In this document: piece after piece, positions 43,060 through 55,251 of the stretch
How positions within the stretch are numbered: the stretch's first letter is position 1
Layout: every line of letters starts with the position of its first letter
Source of the DNA: Beverwykella pulmonaria
Taxonomy: Eukaryota > Ascomycota > Dothideomycetes > Pleosporales > Melanommataceae
Length of the DNA stretch: 64,000 nt
Assembly: GCA_001599595.1 (NCBI GenBank)
Contig: BCHH01000007.1
Location: 2,436,719-2,500,718 of the forward strand
Direction of reading: 5' to 3'
Program-made: the position numbers and the translations under genes
Notes under the pieces: model-generated
What the model saw: the letters and a program-made list of their open reading frames with translations, nothing else
Database searches by the model: none
Told to the model about the DNA's origin: nothing

Positions 43060-45369
43060 AAGGGTTTCAATTAATTATAAGCTCTACCAGATAGATTTCG
43101 TTGTAGTGCCTGGAGAGAGCTGCCGTCTCTTTGCAGTTGTTCATGTACGTCTAGTATGCTCAATTCGTGATCCAGGTCAACGTAACATGAACTGCTCGAG
43201 TGTTTCCGGACAATGGAGATGCGCTTCAACTCTGTCTGCCTCATCGCGGAGGCTGACCGGACGGCCTCGGTACGTCCATGTCCATCGCTTGGCTTCACAC
43301 TACTCTCATCTATCCGTGGCCGCGATGTATGCGCTTCTGAGGGCCGAGTCAATGTCATCAATTCCCTCGGGTGTGTACTTGCTGGTTGTGTCTCGGGCCT
43401 GCGAGTTGAGTGCTCTAATGCGTCGTTGAGGAAGCCGTCAGCTCGTCGGGTCGAAGAAGAGGTCGGTTTTGATGACAAAGAGGATGTCGACTACAGCGAA
43501 GGAAAGGAAATTGACTGTAAGGGTTGGCTGGGTGGGGGTTGGTTGCTCGGGCCTATCCCCTAGTTGGGAGTAGACGTGCCAGCAATCTATCCCGTTTCCG
43601 GGATTTTGCCCAAATGAGTACAAATGAGTACAACAGAGTGGATAGCCGCTCACTAGCGTGTTAAATATGTAGTGGTTTGAAATAGATTTGAGGAGAGACA
43701 GTAACTGTGTTGGTTGATAATATCGTATTTGGGTCAGCCCTTGTTGACGCGGCTAGTTCCCACCACCGAAGAAGGGGATTCAGCGGGAACTCAGGTCAGC
43801 GGGGCTAAAAAGCTCAGATGAGTTGAGTTCAAATCTCAGCGGTGCTGGACGTTAGACAGCCGGGGTATCGGTGTGTTTCTCAAGCCACTGTGTAGGTACA
43901 GGCCTGATCGGGCGTAGGAACGCAACGCAACTCAACTCAACTCAACTCAACTCAACTGTGTAGGCAAATCCACAGGCGAACTAACCGGAGAGCAAGTTGG
44001 TGAGTAGCGAAAGTTTGGTGGATGGTGTCCTCGCCCGACCTCCAGCTCTTCCGGAACCTCGTTCCTCTGGCATTGTCATATTGCCTAGCTCCACCACTCG
44101 AAGAAGACAAACGCCAACCGCTTACTCCATTCGCTCTGTATTTTCGTCCTGGTGGAACGAAGATTGCGTTGGCGGACTGAGTGGCAGTATAAACTGGACG
44201 GGGATTGGCCGCTGATGATGTGGGTTGGTAGAGCGTGAATGTGTTAACATCCAGGATTGCTCTGAAGAAGAGATGAGTTCTTGGCGCTGAAATGGAATGG
44301 TTCCATCCATTCTATTCTATGGTGGCGATGATGTAGGAAACAGTAACGGCAACGGGTTCTGCCAGGCACCAAGCCAAGCGGACACGTGCAGAGATCGCCA
44401 TCGACATTCATGGAATCTTACAATATTGTATTGTAATATGCTTATGAGCGGAATACGATACATGTTAAAAAAGTGTAAGACAGTCGCATGTAAGCAGGCT
44501 GAAATCTCCAACGCCAAGGCGGGCACGCTTGGTAGAGAGGCTAATCTGGAGTCCAGATCCCGTGATGTTTAAGGTACACTACTAACGTCCCTCCTATGCA
44601 ATACTTTTGAATTAACGCCCCTCCCTGCGTAACGGAAAACCCCCCCGTGTCACAAAATATAAGGGGTACTTTGACTTTGAGCGACTATAATAATGCAAAT
44701 ACGTAGATAATTATTATAATTCTCTATTAGTCGTGTGCTGTGGGTATCTTTAAACATTTAGAACTCTTTCTATATGAAAATTACATTATGCATTGTCGCC
44801 GTCAATCCTAATGCGTAGAGAGTCGTATCCTGTGATGAATCAGACTTCTTTCCCTATAGCACCACCTTCAGGCTCTAGCCGCTCTATAATACTTATAACA
44901 GTCTATCTAAGCCTAAGAACATTATTACGATATCAGGAAGTTATTATCAGCCTTATGTCTGCTGTCGCGCGCAAGTTTGTGCAAGGTCGCTACGCCGATT
45001 GGTATCACAGAGTGTAACTTACTTACAGTGGCTGTATGAAACCTTTCCCTCTCCTTCAAACGCCCGGCATATATAGCCACTAGCGATATCTCGAGCTTAC
45101 CTTGCGAGACTTCGCATTCTAGCGAGTTTCTGTCACAGTCAGAGCCCACAATTGAGGGGCATATTTTTTTGGGTGTAGATGAAGAAAGGCTTTGGGTTAG
45201 CCGTTGTTGCCTCTGTGCGGCAAGCATAGTCCCCAGTTATGACTGCTGCACTCCCCGCTGCTTGGTAAACCCGGGAGAACTTTATCGCGGCGACCCCGCA
45301 GAACCTTTAAGCTGCAAACCCAGCTGAGATAACGAGGCCTTCCACGTCCTCTATTTATGAACCCCAAAG
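43060..45369. other. Long intergenic region, 2.3 kb, partly AT-rich
   Basis: No domain is recognised in any frame. Contains a CTCAA pentamer array (about 43928-43957). The part 44560-45050 is AT-rich with many TA steps and looks like decayed repeat DNA. The last about 150 nt should hold the promoter of the gene at 45370. Confidence 0.45.
43928..43957. repeat. CTCAA pentanucleotide array
   Basis: About five to six perfect CTCAA units in tandem. Confidence 0.85.
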
Positions 45370-46265
45370 ATGGCTTCCACATCCGCTGAGATGCCTGGAT
45401 TCTCCACTGCAAGGACAGTCCCAGTACCTGACGCGACGCCGCTTCATTCCCACATCAGCTTCCGTGACATGGTGCGCATTACGCTTTTTTTAGTCATCCC
45501 CATCTACGCCCGAATCCACCTCTTCTCCCCAATATCAGTTGCCTTCGGACATGTTTATGTCATTGGCAGCACTGGTATTTGCATTGTCCACTTCAGCAGA
45601 GGGATTGTTAGTCTTGATTCGGTTTGGGACATCACCTACGGGTTATTGGCGTCTAGCTTTCCAAGCTGGAGTACCTCTATCCTACGGATAATCTGGGTTG
45701 GGTCCAAGATTGAAGGCTGGCGATGGGAGGTTATCTACTGGACGTTCGTTGCAAGACAGTTAACTTACCTCTTGCCGGAGTACTATGGGAGCGACGTTGA
45801 GGTAAGACAGTGTTGAGCTTTTCCTATATCATAATCACTACTAAATTTATGAACCGAGCAGGAACTCGTCAGAGAATACAAGCATGCTTATCCTCATTTC
45901 GAAATCTATGTTAGCATAATTTCTGGGGCTATCGTCTACTTTGCGCTCTGGCCAAAAGGATGTCCGTGGTACGACGCTCTTCTTATGCTGGGGATCATCA
46001 GCTCTTTCATCGAATACGGATATCTAGCATGCCTGAATTATGCGTAAGTTCTGCTAATCTTTCTCACGGCGAGAAGATATTTTTACACTAAAGTAGCAAT
46101 CTCCAGAGATCTGGAAAGACCGTGCGACAGGATTCATGGCCTTATAGGGACATGTATACGAGAAAGTGGGCGTATAATGAACAAGGCAACCCAATACGCA
46201 TCAACCACACGCTTGAGGAATGGGTTCGATACCATTCAACCTATGATATAAGGGCTAGGAGTTAA
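45370..46265 (+). CDS. Uncharacterised polytopic membrane protein
   Basis: Three exons, 45370-45801, 45862-46043 and 46094-46265, with introns of 60 and 50 nt (GTAAGA/GTAAGT donors); 261 aa in frame. About five hydrophobic helices: MVRITLFLVIPIYARI, AFGHVYVIGSTGICIV, an interfacial one near YGLLASSFPSW, VSIISGAIVYFALW and LLMLGIISSFIEYGYLA. The C-terminal about 60 residues are soluble and charged. No catalytic motif or known family is recognised. Clean splicing and a full-length frame argue that it is functional despite lying next to a transposon graveyard. Confidence 0.7.
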
Positions 46266-46509
46266 GCACAGTCAACGCTGCCGGTATATATAGAAATCCG
46301 AATCCGGAACAGTGACCAAAGGAAACGGATGACCGCTGGACAGATCCTTGAAGTACGTAGCGTCCACTTTATTACAGTTGGACCGCAAAAGTATTTGTGC
46401 ATTTGAAAATCGCTGAAAATCGTTCAAATTTATTGAGTATCTCAATTGAGTATAAAGTGCTATACATGTCTAATTTGTATACAGTTTCTTGGTGTTTTAG
46501 ATGCTTGAA
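46266..46509. other. Spacer between membrane-protein gene and transposon relics
   Basis: No gene seen. Confidence 0.4.
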
Positions 46510-47900
46510 GGAACCCCTGAGCTTAGTATTTGGTTTAGTAGCCCTTTGCCTTCTGCATGGCTGCTAAACCCCTAGGTATGGACAATATGAGGTTGCGGAT
46601 TAGTGTATTAAGTATCTTCTGCTAGGCCTCCTTTAAAGCCGCATGCAGGGCGTCCCATGCCTTCTGTGAGTCGCTCATACTGTTAAGCTTAGGGTGGAGT
46701 TTGTGTATGAGCTTTTTTAGCGCCCACCAAAGGTGCTTAATTAGCGTGTGCAAATATCGAGAACTTTCTTGGCGATGTCGGCAATTCTGATTCCACCCCC
46801 GAATCCCCGCCAAAACGTCGATTTCTGAGAATTTGTACCATCTCGAGCGTTCCATGAGCGAAGGCTGTTGAATTTTAAGTGAGGCTGTGAAGTTGACTGC
46901 AGAGGCCTATACTGACGCGATTTCTGGTGTTGTACTTGCGTTTCTGAGTACTCAACGCGTTTGCCTACAGAAGGTCCACTATGCCTCTAAAAGCTGCTCC
47001 TACGCCTTAGTCTGTTTAAGTACAGAAGGTTAATCTATAATGCACTAATTAATTGTCTAGTACAATACATACAGCTCTCCCTATCTGCCAATTAATTGCA
47101 GGGAGCAACTTAGTCTCTAGCCAATATACTACATCTGCAAATTTGAAATACCCTTCTTTTATACCTGTACAGTCTAGGTAACTATGCTAGAGAGTATGGG
47201 CAGGTAAGATAGAGTATAACCGCCCTCTATCTATGTTACCAACCTACTAACCCTCCAATTCTCCTTACTAATAGGCCTGTAAGCACAACACCTCCACCCC
47301 GTTTTCGCACAGAAGATTGACTTGTTGATAAACACTAGCTTATTAGAAGTATACTAGCTCATCGCCTAGCAATAGTCCTCGCGCAGATCCTTACTACAGT
47401 TAAGGGAGAGTAACCACAGAGTTTTCTTGTCTTGATACAACATAGAGTGGCTCACGCTAACGCGCTTCTTAATATCCTTAAAAGATTGCCAAAGCATGTA
47501 TATTTTAGAGCCCTTATAGGCGTAGAGCTGACTGTGCTTTAACAAAAGAGGGGGACTAATATGCTCATGAAAAACGGGTATAGGTCAACGCTTTGTGCGA
47601 ATAGGAGCTCTGCTTAAGGCGGCAGCAAACATGGTACTACAACTCTAGGAAGAAGTTAGTATAGGCCCTCTACACGTAAATATACAGCATCACTTTTGTA
47701 TCAACAGATCTCAGTAGGATGTTGGTTGAAATGGCGCAAATTCTCATAAATCGACGTTTCGGTGGGGATTCGGGGGTGGAATCAGAATTGCCGACATCGC
47801 CAGGAAAGTTCTCGATATTTGCACACGCTAATTAGGTTAAGGTTGGGGGACGGAGAGTTTTGCGCTACCTCGCTTATGCTCCGCCCCATACACACACCAA
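46510..47900 (-). pseudogene. Tc1/mariner-type transposase relic, split by a younger element
   Basis: Minus strand. The part at about 47835-47900 reads SPNLNLI, and after the inserted element the reading resumes from about 46743 as KHLWWALKKLIHKLHPK, then ALHAALKEA, a TAG in place of the expected Trp codon, then NTLIRNLILSIPRGLAAM. Together this is the C-terminal SPDLNPIEHLWW...SMPRRL region of Tc1/mariner transposases. The N-terminal part is not recognisable. The nonsense codon fits a TGG to TAG transition. It is inactive. Confidence 0.75.
46744..47828. mobile_element. 1,085-bp element with 98-bp terminal inverted repeats and 6-bp target duplication
   Basis: Termini GCGTGTGCAAATATCGAGAA at 46744 and its complement ending at 47828; arms 46744-46841 and 47731-47828 match over 98 bp with a handful of differences. 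The flanks are TAATTA on both sides (46738-46743 and 47829-47834), a perfect target duplication. Removing the element plus one TAATTA rejoins the interrupted transposase as NLI-KHLWW in frame. The interior is AT-rich and has no recognisable transposase, so the element is non-autonomous or badly decayed. Confidence 0.85.
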
Positions 47901-47989
47901 CTTTAACCACCGACTACACCACGTAAATAAGGTCATTTGGCACAGGAATTTCAGACAACCGCAGAGGAAAGGAAGAGTTTTCAGAAAAA

Positions 47990-49240
47990 GCGCACACAGT
48001 TATCTTAAGTCATGCGTTGCGTGGAGAAAAACACCAGGATATCAGATGAGATTAGTTGCAATAAATCTACGGTGACGCGCACTTTCAATACCACCACGTC
48101 ATTAAAGCGCTCAGGGCGGCAAATGGCTATTACGCCTCGCGAGGAGCATACAGTGTATTGGCAATTACGAAATCCGTCTAAGATCACATACACAAAGCTC
48201 ATAAGGGAAGCTAGCCTCTGTTCACTTACCACTACCTGCAAAAGGCCACCTAGTCATTTAACCCTCTATCGCACGCTCAAGAAACCAGGCTTGAAAAAGT
48301 TCTGAGCAACTACAAGGCCTAAATTAAAGCCTGAGCATGTAGTCCTACGCCGTCAATTTGAGAAGGACCATCGTCATTTTAAATAATCTCGACAGATAGT
48401 GAAGTTGTTAAATGAGTGTGTTGTGATGTGACGAAGTTGAAGCTGATTGTATTGATTCTACAGAGGAGCTACCGAGGAAATATCTATAGTCTTACCAAAC
48501 ACGCTAGGGGCCTGCCAAGATAGTGAAAGCAAACATAGAGGTGAATCACATGAGCAAAATAGAGGTGACTCATCATGCGACCCACGGGCCGACAGAGTGC
48601 AGTGTTAAGAGAGGTTCTGGGTAAGAGAAGGAGTGGGTATTTCGCTTCCCACATAATAAATATAACTATGAGATGATTACAGCGAAGGAGAAGGATAAAA
48701 GATGCGACAGATGTGTATATAGCTTGACGCGAGGGGGAGGCCACAGAGGAGCCCGCTGGCAATCATGGATTGCAACTGCCATGTAAAGAAGCAAGGCTAC
48801 TTAGGCTGCTCATATATCAAGACTCTTAAGAATGGTCTATTGCCTCACTACAACCCTCTACAAGCTTCTGTACAGGATAATGCGCCAATCCACAGTTGCA
48901 AGGAACCTAAGAAGTGACTCGAGTCGCACGGGATCTGGGTCTTTGAATGGCCACCCTACTCACCAGATCTCAACCCAATCGAGCACCTCTGGTGGAGGCT
49001 CAAAAAAGCTACTCTACGCTCCCTACCCTAAGCTTTTTGAGATGAAAGACTCTAAGGATGATTTGGCTGCGTTGAGGGCTGCTTTTAATGTTTGCTGGAA
49101 GATGATACCTAGATCGTTAATCGAGAAGCTCATTATCTCTATGCCGTGCCGACTAGAGGCAGCTAGCAATCTAGGATACTCTGAGGATCAAGGCAACACA
49201 GTTGTTATATGTCAATCTAATCTAGGCAGCATTTATGAGT
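47990..49240 (+). pseudogene. Second Tc1/mariner-type transposase relic, interrupted by LTR-like sequence
   Basis: Plus strand. The N-terminal helix-turn-helix part is at about 48030-48385 (ISDEISCNKSTVTRTF, then SGRQMAITPREE and RPKLKPEHVVLRRQFEKDH). The C-terminal catalytic part is at about 48800-49240: QDNAPIHSCKEPKK, a stop, GIWVFEWPPYSPDLNPIEHL, WWRLKKATLRS, a frameshift, then LFEMKDSKDDLAALRAAF and SLIEKLIISMPCRL. Between them 48395-48780 is foreign, including a copy of the LTR-like repeat, and the first catalytic Asp region is missing. Inactive. Confidence 0.8.
48400..48600. repeat. LTR-like repeat fragment inside the transposase relic
   Basis: Shares GATTCTACAGAGGAGCTACC, GCCTGCCAAGATAGTGAA and the ATCACATGAGCAAA / GGGCCGACAGA region with the last about 230 nt of the repeat at 5202-5640. 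Confidence 0.7.
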
Positions 49241-50359
49241 GTTGATAGAAGTGGTAGTTTATTACGATTTTCCGCTGTAAAAAATTTGAGGTGCAACACT
49301 ATTGACATGGGACTGTTGTCTTTTAACGTTTTAGAGGAGTGTATTGGCTCATTGTCTTACATGAAAATGTGCGCTGGCTCGTAGTAAGGGAGTAGTCCTT
49401 TGTCTATTGTTTTGCAGTACACGTTCATGGAGCATTTAAATGTTGTGAAGTTTATACTGCAAGATGGTCGCCAATTGGACTTCCTTAATGAGCTGACGCG
49501 TTATGGACTATATTACTTGCTGGACAAGTTCAAGGTATCGCCACACCATCTTCTCGAGGATTAACTATGAAAACAAAAACTTAAGCCTGTAGCTAGGGTT
49601 CATACTTGAGAAATAGTAAGAATCGTGGAATCCATACAATATCACATACCCAATACAAAACTAATTCTCTTGGATAGGAAGGGAAACTTCGAATTCTTAC
49701 TTCTACACTGCAGCCTTACCGATCAGTCCCTAATTTTAGGCTCGCCGGAGTTTGAAGGTGAACTGCAAGAAACATACTGCCATGCGAATCCTTTAGCTGC
49801 AACATAGTGAGCCTGCGCCGGGGGTTACAGATCGGCCCCATATTGACATCTTTTACGATCCAGTAAGCGCTGTACAGGATGTTATTTCTCAACGGAAATG
49901 GAATGCACCGCCTTAGTTTGCAACCGTTCCTACAAGGCTGGCCCCAATTGGGGGCCGCATAAATCCGTATTGCTCCTCGAAACGGTGTGCTGCATATTTC
50001 TCCTAAGCTAGTTAGATTGTAGCCTATAGGATTGCGTTTCGAACAGAGGAGAGTACTCTTCTCGAATAAGACGACAATATTAACAAGGCTGTGTGCATCA
50101 ACACAACTTCTCTTGATCTAGCCACCCAATGAACCCTAATTTGAAAGGTGCAGTATTTAGCACACCGACATCTTTAGTGATTCATTTGCCTTCCTCGTAC
50201 ATGAGGGCGTAGTGCCATACATTGAGATCTATAAGATCAACCCGATCTTCTCTCCTCCAGGTCATGCTCGTCTGGCCACGATCGGCTACCCTCTGCGAAC
50301 TTTCAGCCTTGTCCCTTACTTCTAGTAAAGCTTAGAGATATTGCTCTCCTTTAATAAAC
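49241..50359. other. Intergenic, 1.1 kb, weak coding trace
   Basis: At about 49418-49563 one frame reads 48 ordinary-looking residues (for example FMEHLNVVKFILQDG ... KFKVSPHHLLED) directly after a TTTTGCAG acceptor-like site. I can find neither an upstream exon nor a family, so I do not call a gene. The rest shows nothing. Confidence 0.3.
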
Positions 50360-52261
50360 ATGCAACTTCACATTCTTCACGCTGCCCTCACTTGCCTTGC
50401 AGTGGCGTCGGCGTCTGATATCAATCTGAAGCCGGCGAAACGACATGATGCTCTGACCAGAAGAAGCAATGAAATTTTCTTAGTTGATAAGGTTGAACTA
50501 ACATATGCCGAAGGTATGGGACTTCTCTTTCAGGAATCGATTCGTGTATGCTTCAACTGATACCAAATTCAATGAAGATGTGGGACCGCATGTCAGCGGA
50601 AGAGTCTTCAAGTCTCACTTCGGGCTTCAGGCGGATCAGCCAGTTCTACTTCTCGAAGACTTCGATCACCTCTTCCAGCACGTGAAATGTACTGGGTCGA
50701 TTATGGCAATTACTATGCTAAGCAGTCACGTCTACGAGAAAGCCCGGACTTCATGCGAACCGTTGAAGGGCGGTCTACTCATTTCATCGCACTTCTCTTG
50801 TAGCGAGGACAATAAACATTCATTCTATCGGTGAGGAAACCTACTCATTCAATCAAAGGCTATACACTGACTAGGCTAGTGTGATTGACCTCAGCTTCGA
50901 CGACACTACCTTAAGCATAGTGCTCGAACTTGAAAGTCGTCCTTTTGAGGAATCTTTCCATTCCATAACCTTTCATTTGAGTCAATCATTCGAACGAGCT
51001 GCAGTACATCAGCATGATCGTTTATTCAGGCGACAGGAAGGGCCAACAAGCTCATCGGCCGGCGGAATTGCAACCTCCACCGCACCCCCGAATGCCATAG
51101 GTACTCATACAAGTACTATGCCTCTCAACTTCACTAACACAAACTCGTCTTTCCTAGACTTCCTAGATCTTCCTATCGACTTTGGTTGCAGTAATTGCAG
51201 TGCGACTGGAGAGCTCGTCTTAACCACTGTCGATTTGTCCCTAAATAACCCTTTCGACACCAACGATGATGACCCAGTGAAGACTGGATCTATAGAGTTT
51301 GATCTCAAGGGCTTTGGTTTATCGATTGGACTGAGGGCCGTTCCATCTAAAACTTTCCAGACGGTCATTCCTATTTTTCGATCCCCTAGGTTTGGGTTTA
51401 ACGTAAGTACTGTACATGATTGCATTACGGGAAGCTTGAGCTCACCAACCATGCTAGGTAGGACTCGTCTCGGCCGGCGTAGATTTCGGCGTGGGTATAG
51501 ACTTACAGATTGAGGCGTCTGGAGGCGTCGAGTTGGGGTTTGGTTTTGATGTTACAGTGAGTCATATTTCGCTTCCATGTTGTATCTTCTTATGACATAC
51601 TAAGCTGAACAAGGTGCCTGACTCTACACTCCGTCTCGATATTGCTGAACTTGAAAACTCCTACATCTTAGGCCTCAACGAAACAACCATAACCCCCAAA
51701 ACCCTCTCCGCAAACACCTCAAACGTTGAAGTCAGTCTCGTCGCTGGCCTTCAACCAGCCATAACTTTCGGCATCACACTCGGCATCATCAATATCGATG
51801 CGGGTCCGTACATGGACCTACCACGACTCAACATGACTGTCACTCAACTCGCGACCGACAACGTTGGGGCAAACTGTGAGTCCAACGGCGACACAGATAT
51901 CAAGTTCAAAGACGCTTTCCAGAACCTCACACATGTCGGTTTTGATGTGGACTTGGCCGCGGGCTTAAAGGCAGACGTGGGACTGTTGTTCCACCCGCAG
52001 ACTGATTTGCTGTCCACAACGATTCCGGTTGCGACACAATGTCTGGTTTGGCAGAGCGAGGGAACGGTGACGCAACTTGCTCCTGCTACGGCTGTCTTAG
52101 CAGCGATCACTGCACCGCTTTCGCCTTCGGGCCGTCCAGGTGGGAATGGGAAGACGAGTGAGGCGGTAGCGCTTAATCCATCTATTGGCATTTTCGGAAT
52201 GGGTCTGCAGGTCTTCCTAGTAAGTCTTTGCGCAATGGTTTTTATTTCCACGATTGGTTAG
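50360..52261 (+). CDS. GPI-anchored surface protein (DUF7029/DUF7223 type)
   Basis: Five exons, 50360-50545, 50631-50830, 50880-51402, 51458-51556 and 51614-52261; introns of 85, 49, 55 and 57 nt; 551 aa with an exact frame. Signal peptide MQLHILHAALTCLAVASAS. The N-terminal part (ELTYAEGMGLLFQESIR joined by intron 1 to ADQPVLLLEDFDHL, VKCTGSI, then HSFYRVIDLSFDD) has the look of DUF7029. The C-terminal half (beta-rich, VGLVSAGVDFGVGIDLQIEA, ending in VATQCLVW) has that of DUF7223. A Ser/Gly-rich stretch and a final hydrophobic helix (GLQVFLVSLCAMVFISTIG) form a GPI signal. N-glycosylation sites are frequent. Function unknown; such proteins sit in the cell wall or plasma membrane. Confidence 0.78.
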
Positions 52262-53391
52262 TAAAGGTCTTATATGAGCAGGGTGTAGGTAAAAGGGTAT
52301 CAAGATATTGCGCCGTAGCGGAGAGTAAGTTTGCCCGAATCCACCTTAGGCGGATGGTTGGAAGCTTGGATTCATGGCGTTAGGAGGAGTCTTGGCTTTC
52401 CTTCAGCTGCTTGTTTCGTCATTATCCAATATGATATATATTCAGCTAGGATGGACATACCAGGAGAAAAAAAACGAACAAAAGACACACACCCCCAAAA
52501 ACTAACGAGATCACGAACGATTCTACTCTCATTCTGCACGTACTTATATATATATATATATATCTCCTTTGGTAGCTACATAAAACGAAATTGCAACAGA
52601 TTGCTACAAAATCTCATCTTCATCGTAAACGCGGCACGAAATTTGATGTCGTCACCTCAGTGCATTGCTTCGGACATCGTATGGCTGCGACTCGCCTCTA
52701 CCCTCTAATTCCTTTATCATCCTTTTACTCTACCTTAATATGTATTGGGTGTGTGATATGTACAGCTGATATATATATGACGGACTGATTAGTCAGTGCC
52801 ATATCCACGTGACTGTATGGTCTCCTGGGCTCACATTACCACAGCAGCGAAACTTGGGCTTTGTGTCAGCAATTGGCCGAAGAATTACTCTATGTAAGCA
52901 CAGGAGAACAATTGATAGGAGGGTAGCCAATGTCTCAGCATTCACCTTGGAGGGTCGTTCGTATAATTCAAGGCTCTGAATATACCCACAAAAGTCAAAG
53001 CCGGACTGACAATCGAAGTGGTGTACAGCTACATCTTCTACATGCTAGACCTAGTATCTTGGCAGATATCAGTCATGCTATCGCTGCGCTAGCAGCTTGC
53101 TATGCAATGACAAGCATCTAGACAGTGATGTATGAGAGAGAGTTGGCGAATCTTTTGAGAGATATCATGGTGATCCAATTGTATGCACTTCCAAGCAGCG
53201 GTATTCTAGTTCGCTATCAGTTGAGTTCAAGACGAAGCTCTATTCAAGCCCACATAGAGGTCACCTCGGCCATAACTAGAACTTGCAACCACACTCCAAC
53301 ACCGATGGTGGATACCGCAGCAAGCGCATCAGTAGATCCTCCCCAGATGAACTATCCAGAGTATGACATAAGGTTATAGTATAGAGAACTA
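52262..53391. other. Intergenic with TA array and LTR-like fragment
   Basis: Holds a TA dinucleotide array (about 52546-52563) and an LTR-like repeat fragment (52740-52850). 52900-53390 could contain the unrecognisable start of the decayed permease; I see no firm coding signal. Confidence 0.45.
52740..52850. repeat. LTR-like repeat fragment (reverse orientation)
   Basis: Contains TATATATGACGGACTGATTA, a CACGTG and ends ...ACATTACCACA, the reverse complement of the TGTGGTAA start of the repeat at 5202. Very similar to the copy at 17955. Confidence 0.7.
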
Positions 53392-54585
53392 GGCTTCTAC
53401 ACAGTAATAGAACTTGCTGTCATTTTCACCACTCTCCTTGGATGTTTATTCTCAAGCCTCGAGGCAGCAGCTTTCGTGCTGCATAGTCTCCGCTTCTTTG
53501 TCATTTTCATCGTCGTCATATACCTCGCACCAAAGACTAATCCATTTGTGGTATTTCGTACGTTTATGAGCGGTGGTAGATTCTCGAGCGCTTAATCAGG
53601 ATTATAGATGCGGTCGGTACAATGTTTGGATTTAATAGAGTTGATGTGACGGTTGATGTGGGTTATTTTCCCACTCGGTGGCCTGTCAGTAAGACTGCTT
53701 GAGCTAACTCATCCTCAGCAGAAGAGATTGAGAACGCGGCAGTTGTAATACCGCGCCCCCTCATAAGAACTTTCATAATCAGAGGTGTCACTGCATGGTC
53801 GCATGGGAAGAAGTACTTACTTTGAGGGTGTCTTTCACTTTCATCTCCATCTTCTTTAAGATTACTAGCTTGAGGACTGGTACCACTTCTCATAGGCTAC
53901 GTGACCCTCACTTGTCAACTTGATGCTGAATATTTGTAGGTATCGGTCACTCTAGCGCCGTCAATGTTTTGTTTCCATCGGAACTATCGCAACGGCTTCG
54001 CGCATGCTGTGGGTCTTTGCTGTGAACCTTCGTGCGAAAAGACGGCGTTCCCCTCTGGACCTACGTCTCCAAGGTCCACTGCACTCACCCATAAGCTCAT
54101 CTCAACAACCAACCTACCTAAGGTCGAGGCTCACTCAGCTCTAACCCTGTACTCAATCAGCACAACGGCAGCAATTTCCCTCCTCCTTGCCTTGCTCAGC
54201 TTCGACTCCACAACTGCCTTCCAAGCGCTCCTAGGTCTCACAATTAGTAGCTTTTACTCGTCCCCCATTGTCGCCACATGTATACTGTTGTATCGCAGGC
54301 TCTCTATGCCATCGTCAGCGATAAAGTAGGACTATTCCGGTTAGGAAGAGTTGGCATGCCGGTCACCATGCTCGCGATCGTATATAGTGCCGTTGGTTTG
54401 TGGTTTTCGTTCCGGCCAAATACCGCTAACGTAGATCTGAGGACGTTCAATTCGTCTTCAGTAGTGTTTACTGGTGTTTTGAATTTGGCTATAGCTTGGC
54501 GGGGCGTGAGGGCATGGTCTACGCATACAAGACCGAAGATGGAAGTTGAAACAAGAGCGCTGATGACGTCATTGAGAAGAAACTT
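53392..54585 (+). pseudogene. Decayed amino-acid/choline (GABA-type) permease
   Basis: Successive pieces in different frames follow the order of fungal APC-family permeases: VIELAVIFTTLLGCLFSSLE and RFFVIFIVVIYLAPKTNPFV (helices before the F-x-x-F loop), then SSAEEIENAAVVIPRPLI, IGTIATASRMLWVFA, a shifted DGVPLWTYVSKVH, ALTLYSISTTAAISLLLALL with STTAFQALLGLTISS, and finally FRLGRVGMPVTMLAIV with the last helices. At least three frame changes and several stops are needed, and the N-terminal third is missing or unrecognisable. It cannot make a transporter. Confidence 0.82.
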
Positions 54586-55251
54586 CGTCAACTTTGATGC
54601 CTCATCTTCCCATGCCATTCTTTCTGCGGCAAGCCCTGCCTCGGTTCGGCGTCCAAGCTTGTTGATGAAGCTCGTGAAAGGCGGGGCCCCGCATGGGCAT
54701 CCCTGCAAGGCACCAGCACAACCTCGCCAGGCACATGTCGTAATTTTCGAAACAAAGCGGAGCTTTGCATGCTTCCGGCATAGTTCATGCAGATCCTATG
54801 GATGAGCTCCGAAACGTGGATATGTCGCCGATGCCGTGACCTTGACCTCACCGCTGCGGACATCCCACTCGAAGCTTCACGGGTGTCTACAATCTTACTA
54901 GCCGAGGAAACGAGACGAGCTACAAGGATGCAATTGGTCCAGAGTGTGATGGAAAGGTTGGACGGCACATGATAGCTCACATTTCTGCCACAGATGGACC
55001 TCAAGTGCTCACGGAGCGAGTGCAGACTACGACTTTGTCCTTTCCTGTCCTGAGCCCCGAGCCTCCCATCCTAGCATGCTTGCACCCCTTCTCTCCAGAC
55101 CGAGATCATCAAAGCCTCTTGCGTTAGACCTAACTTTGTGGACGTGAGCAAGGCAAGCCGCAGATGCAGGCTTAAATACCTACCTCATCCGCCTCTCATC
55201 GCCTCTCTTTACGCCCTCATAACTCCATTTCGTAGCACTGCGAGTCTCACA
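54586..55251. other. Intergenic, promoter of HsbA gene
   Basis: No supported gene. Pyrimidine-rich stretches lie just before the ATG at 55252. Confidence 0.4.

Noticed and set aside
44520..44570. Possible tRNA around TTGGTAGAGAGGC
   Set aside because: The inverted repeat TCTGG/CCAGA leaves a 3-nt loop and there is no T-arm.
49418..49563. Possible single exon after a TTTTGCAG site
   Set aside because: No upstream exon, start codon or family could be identified.
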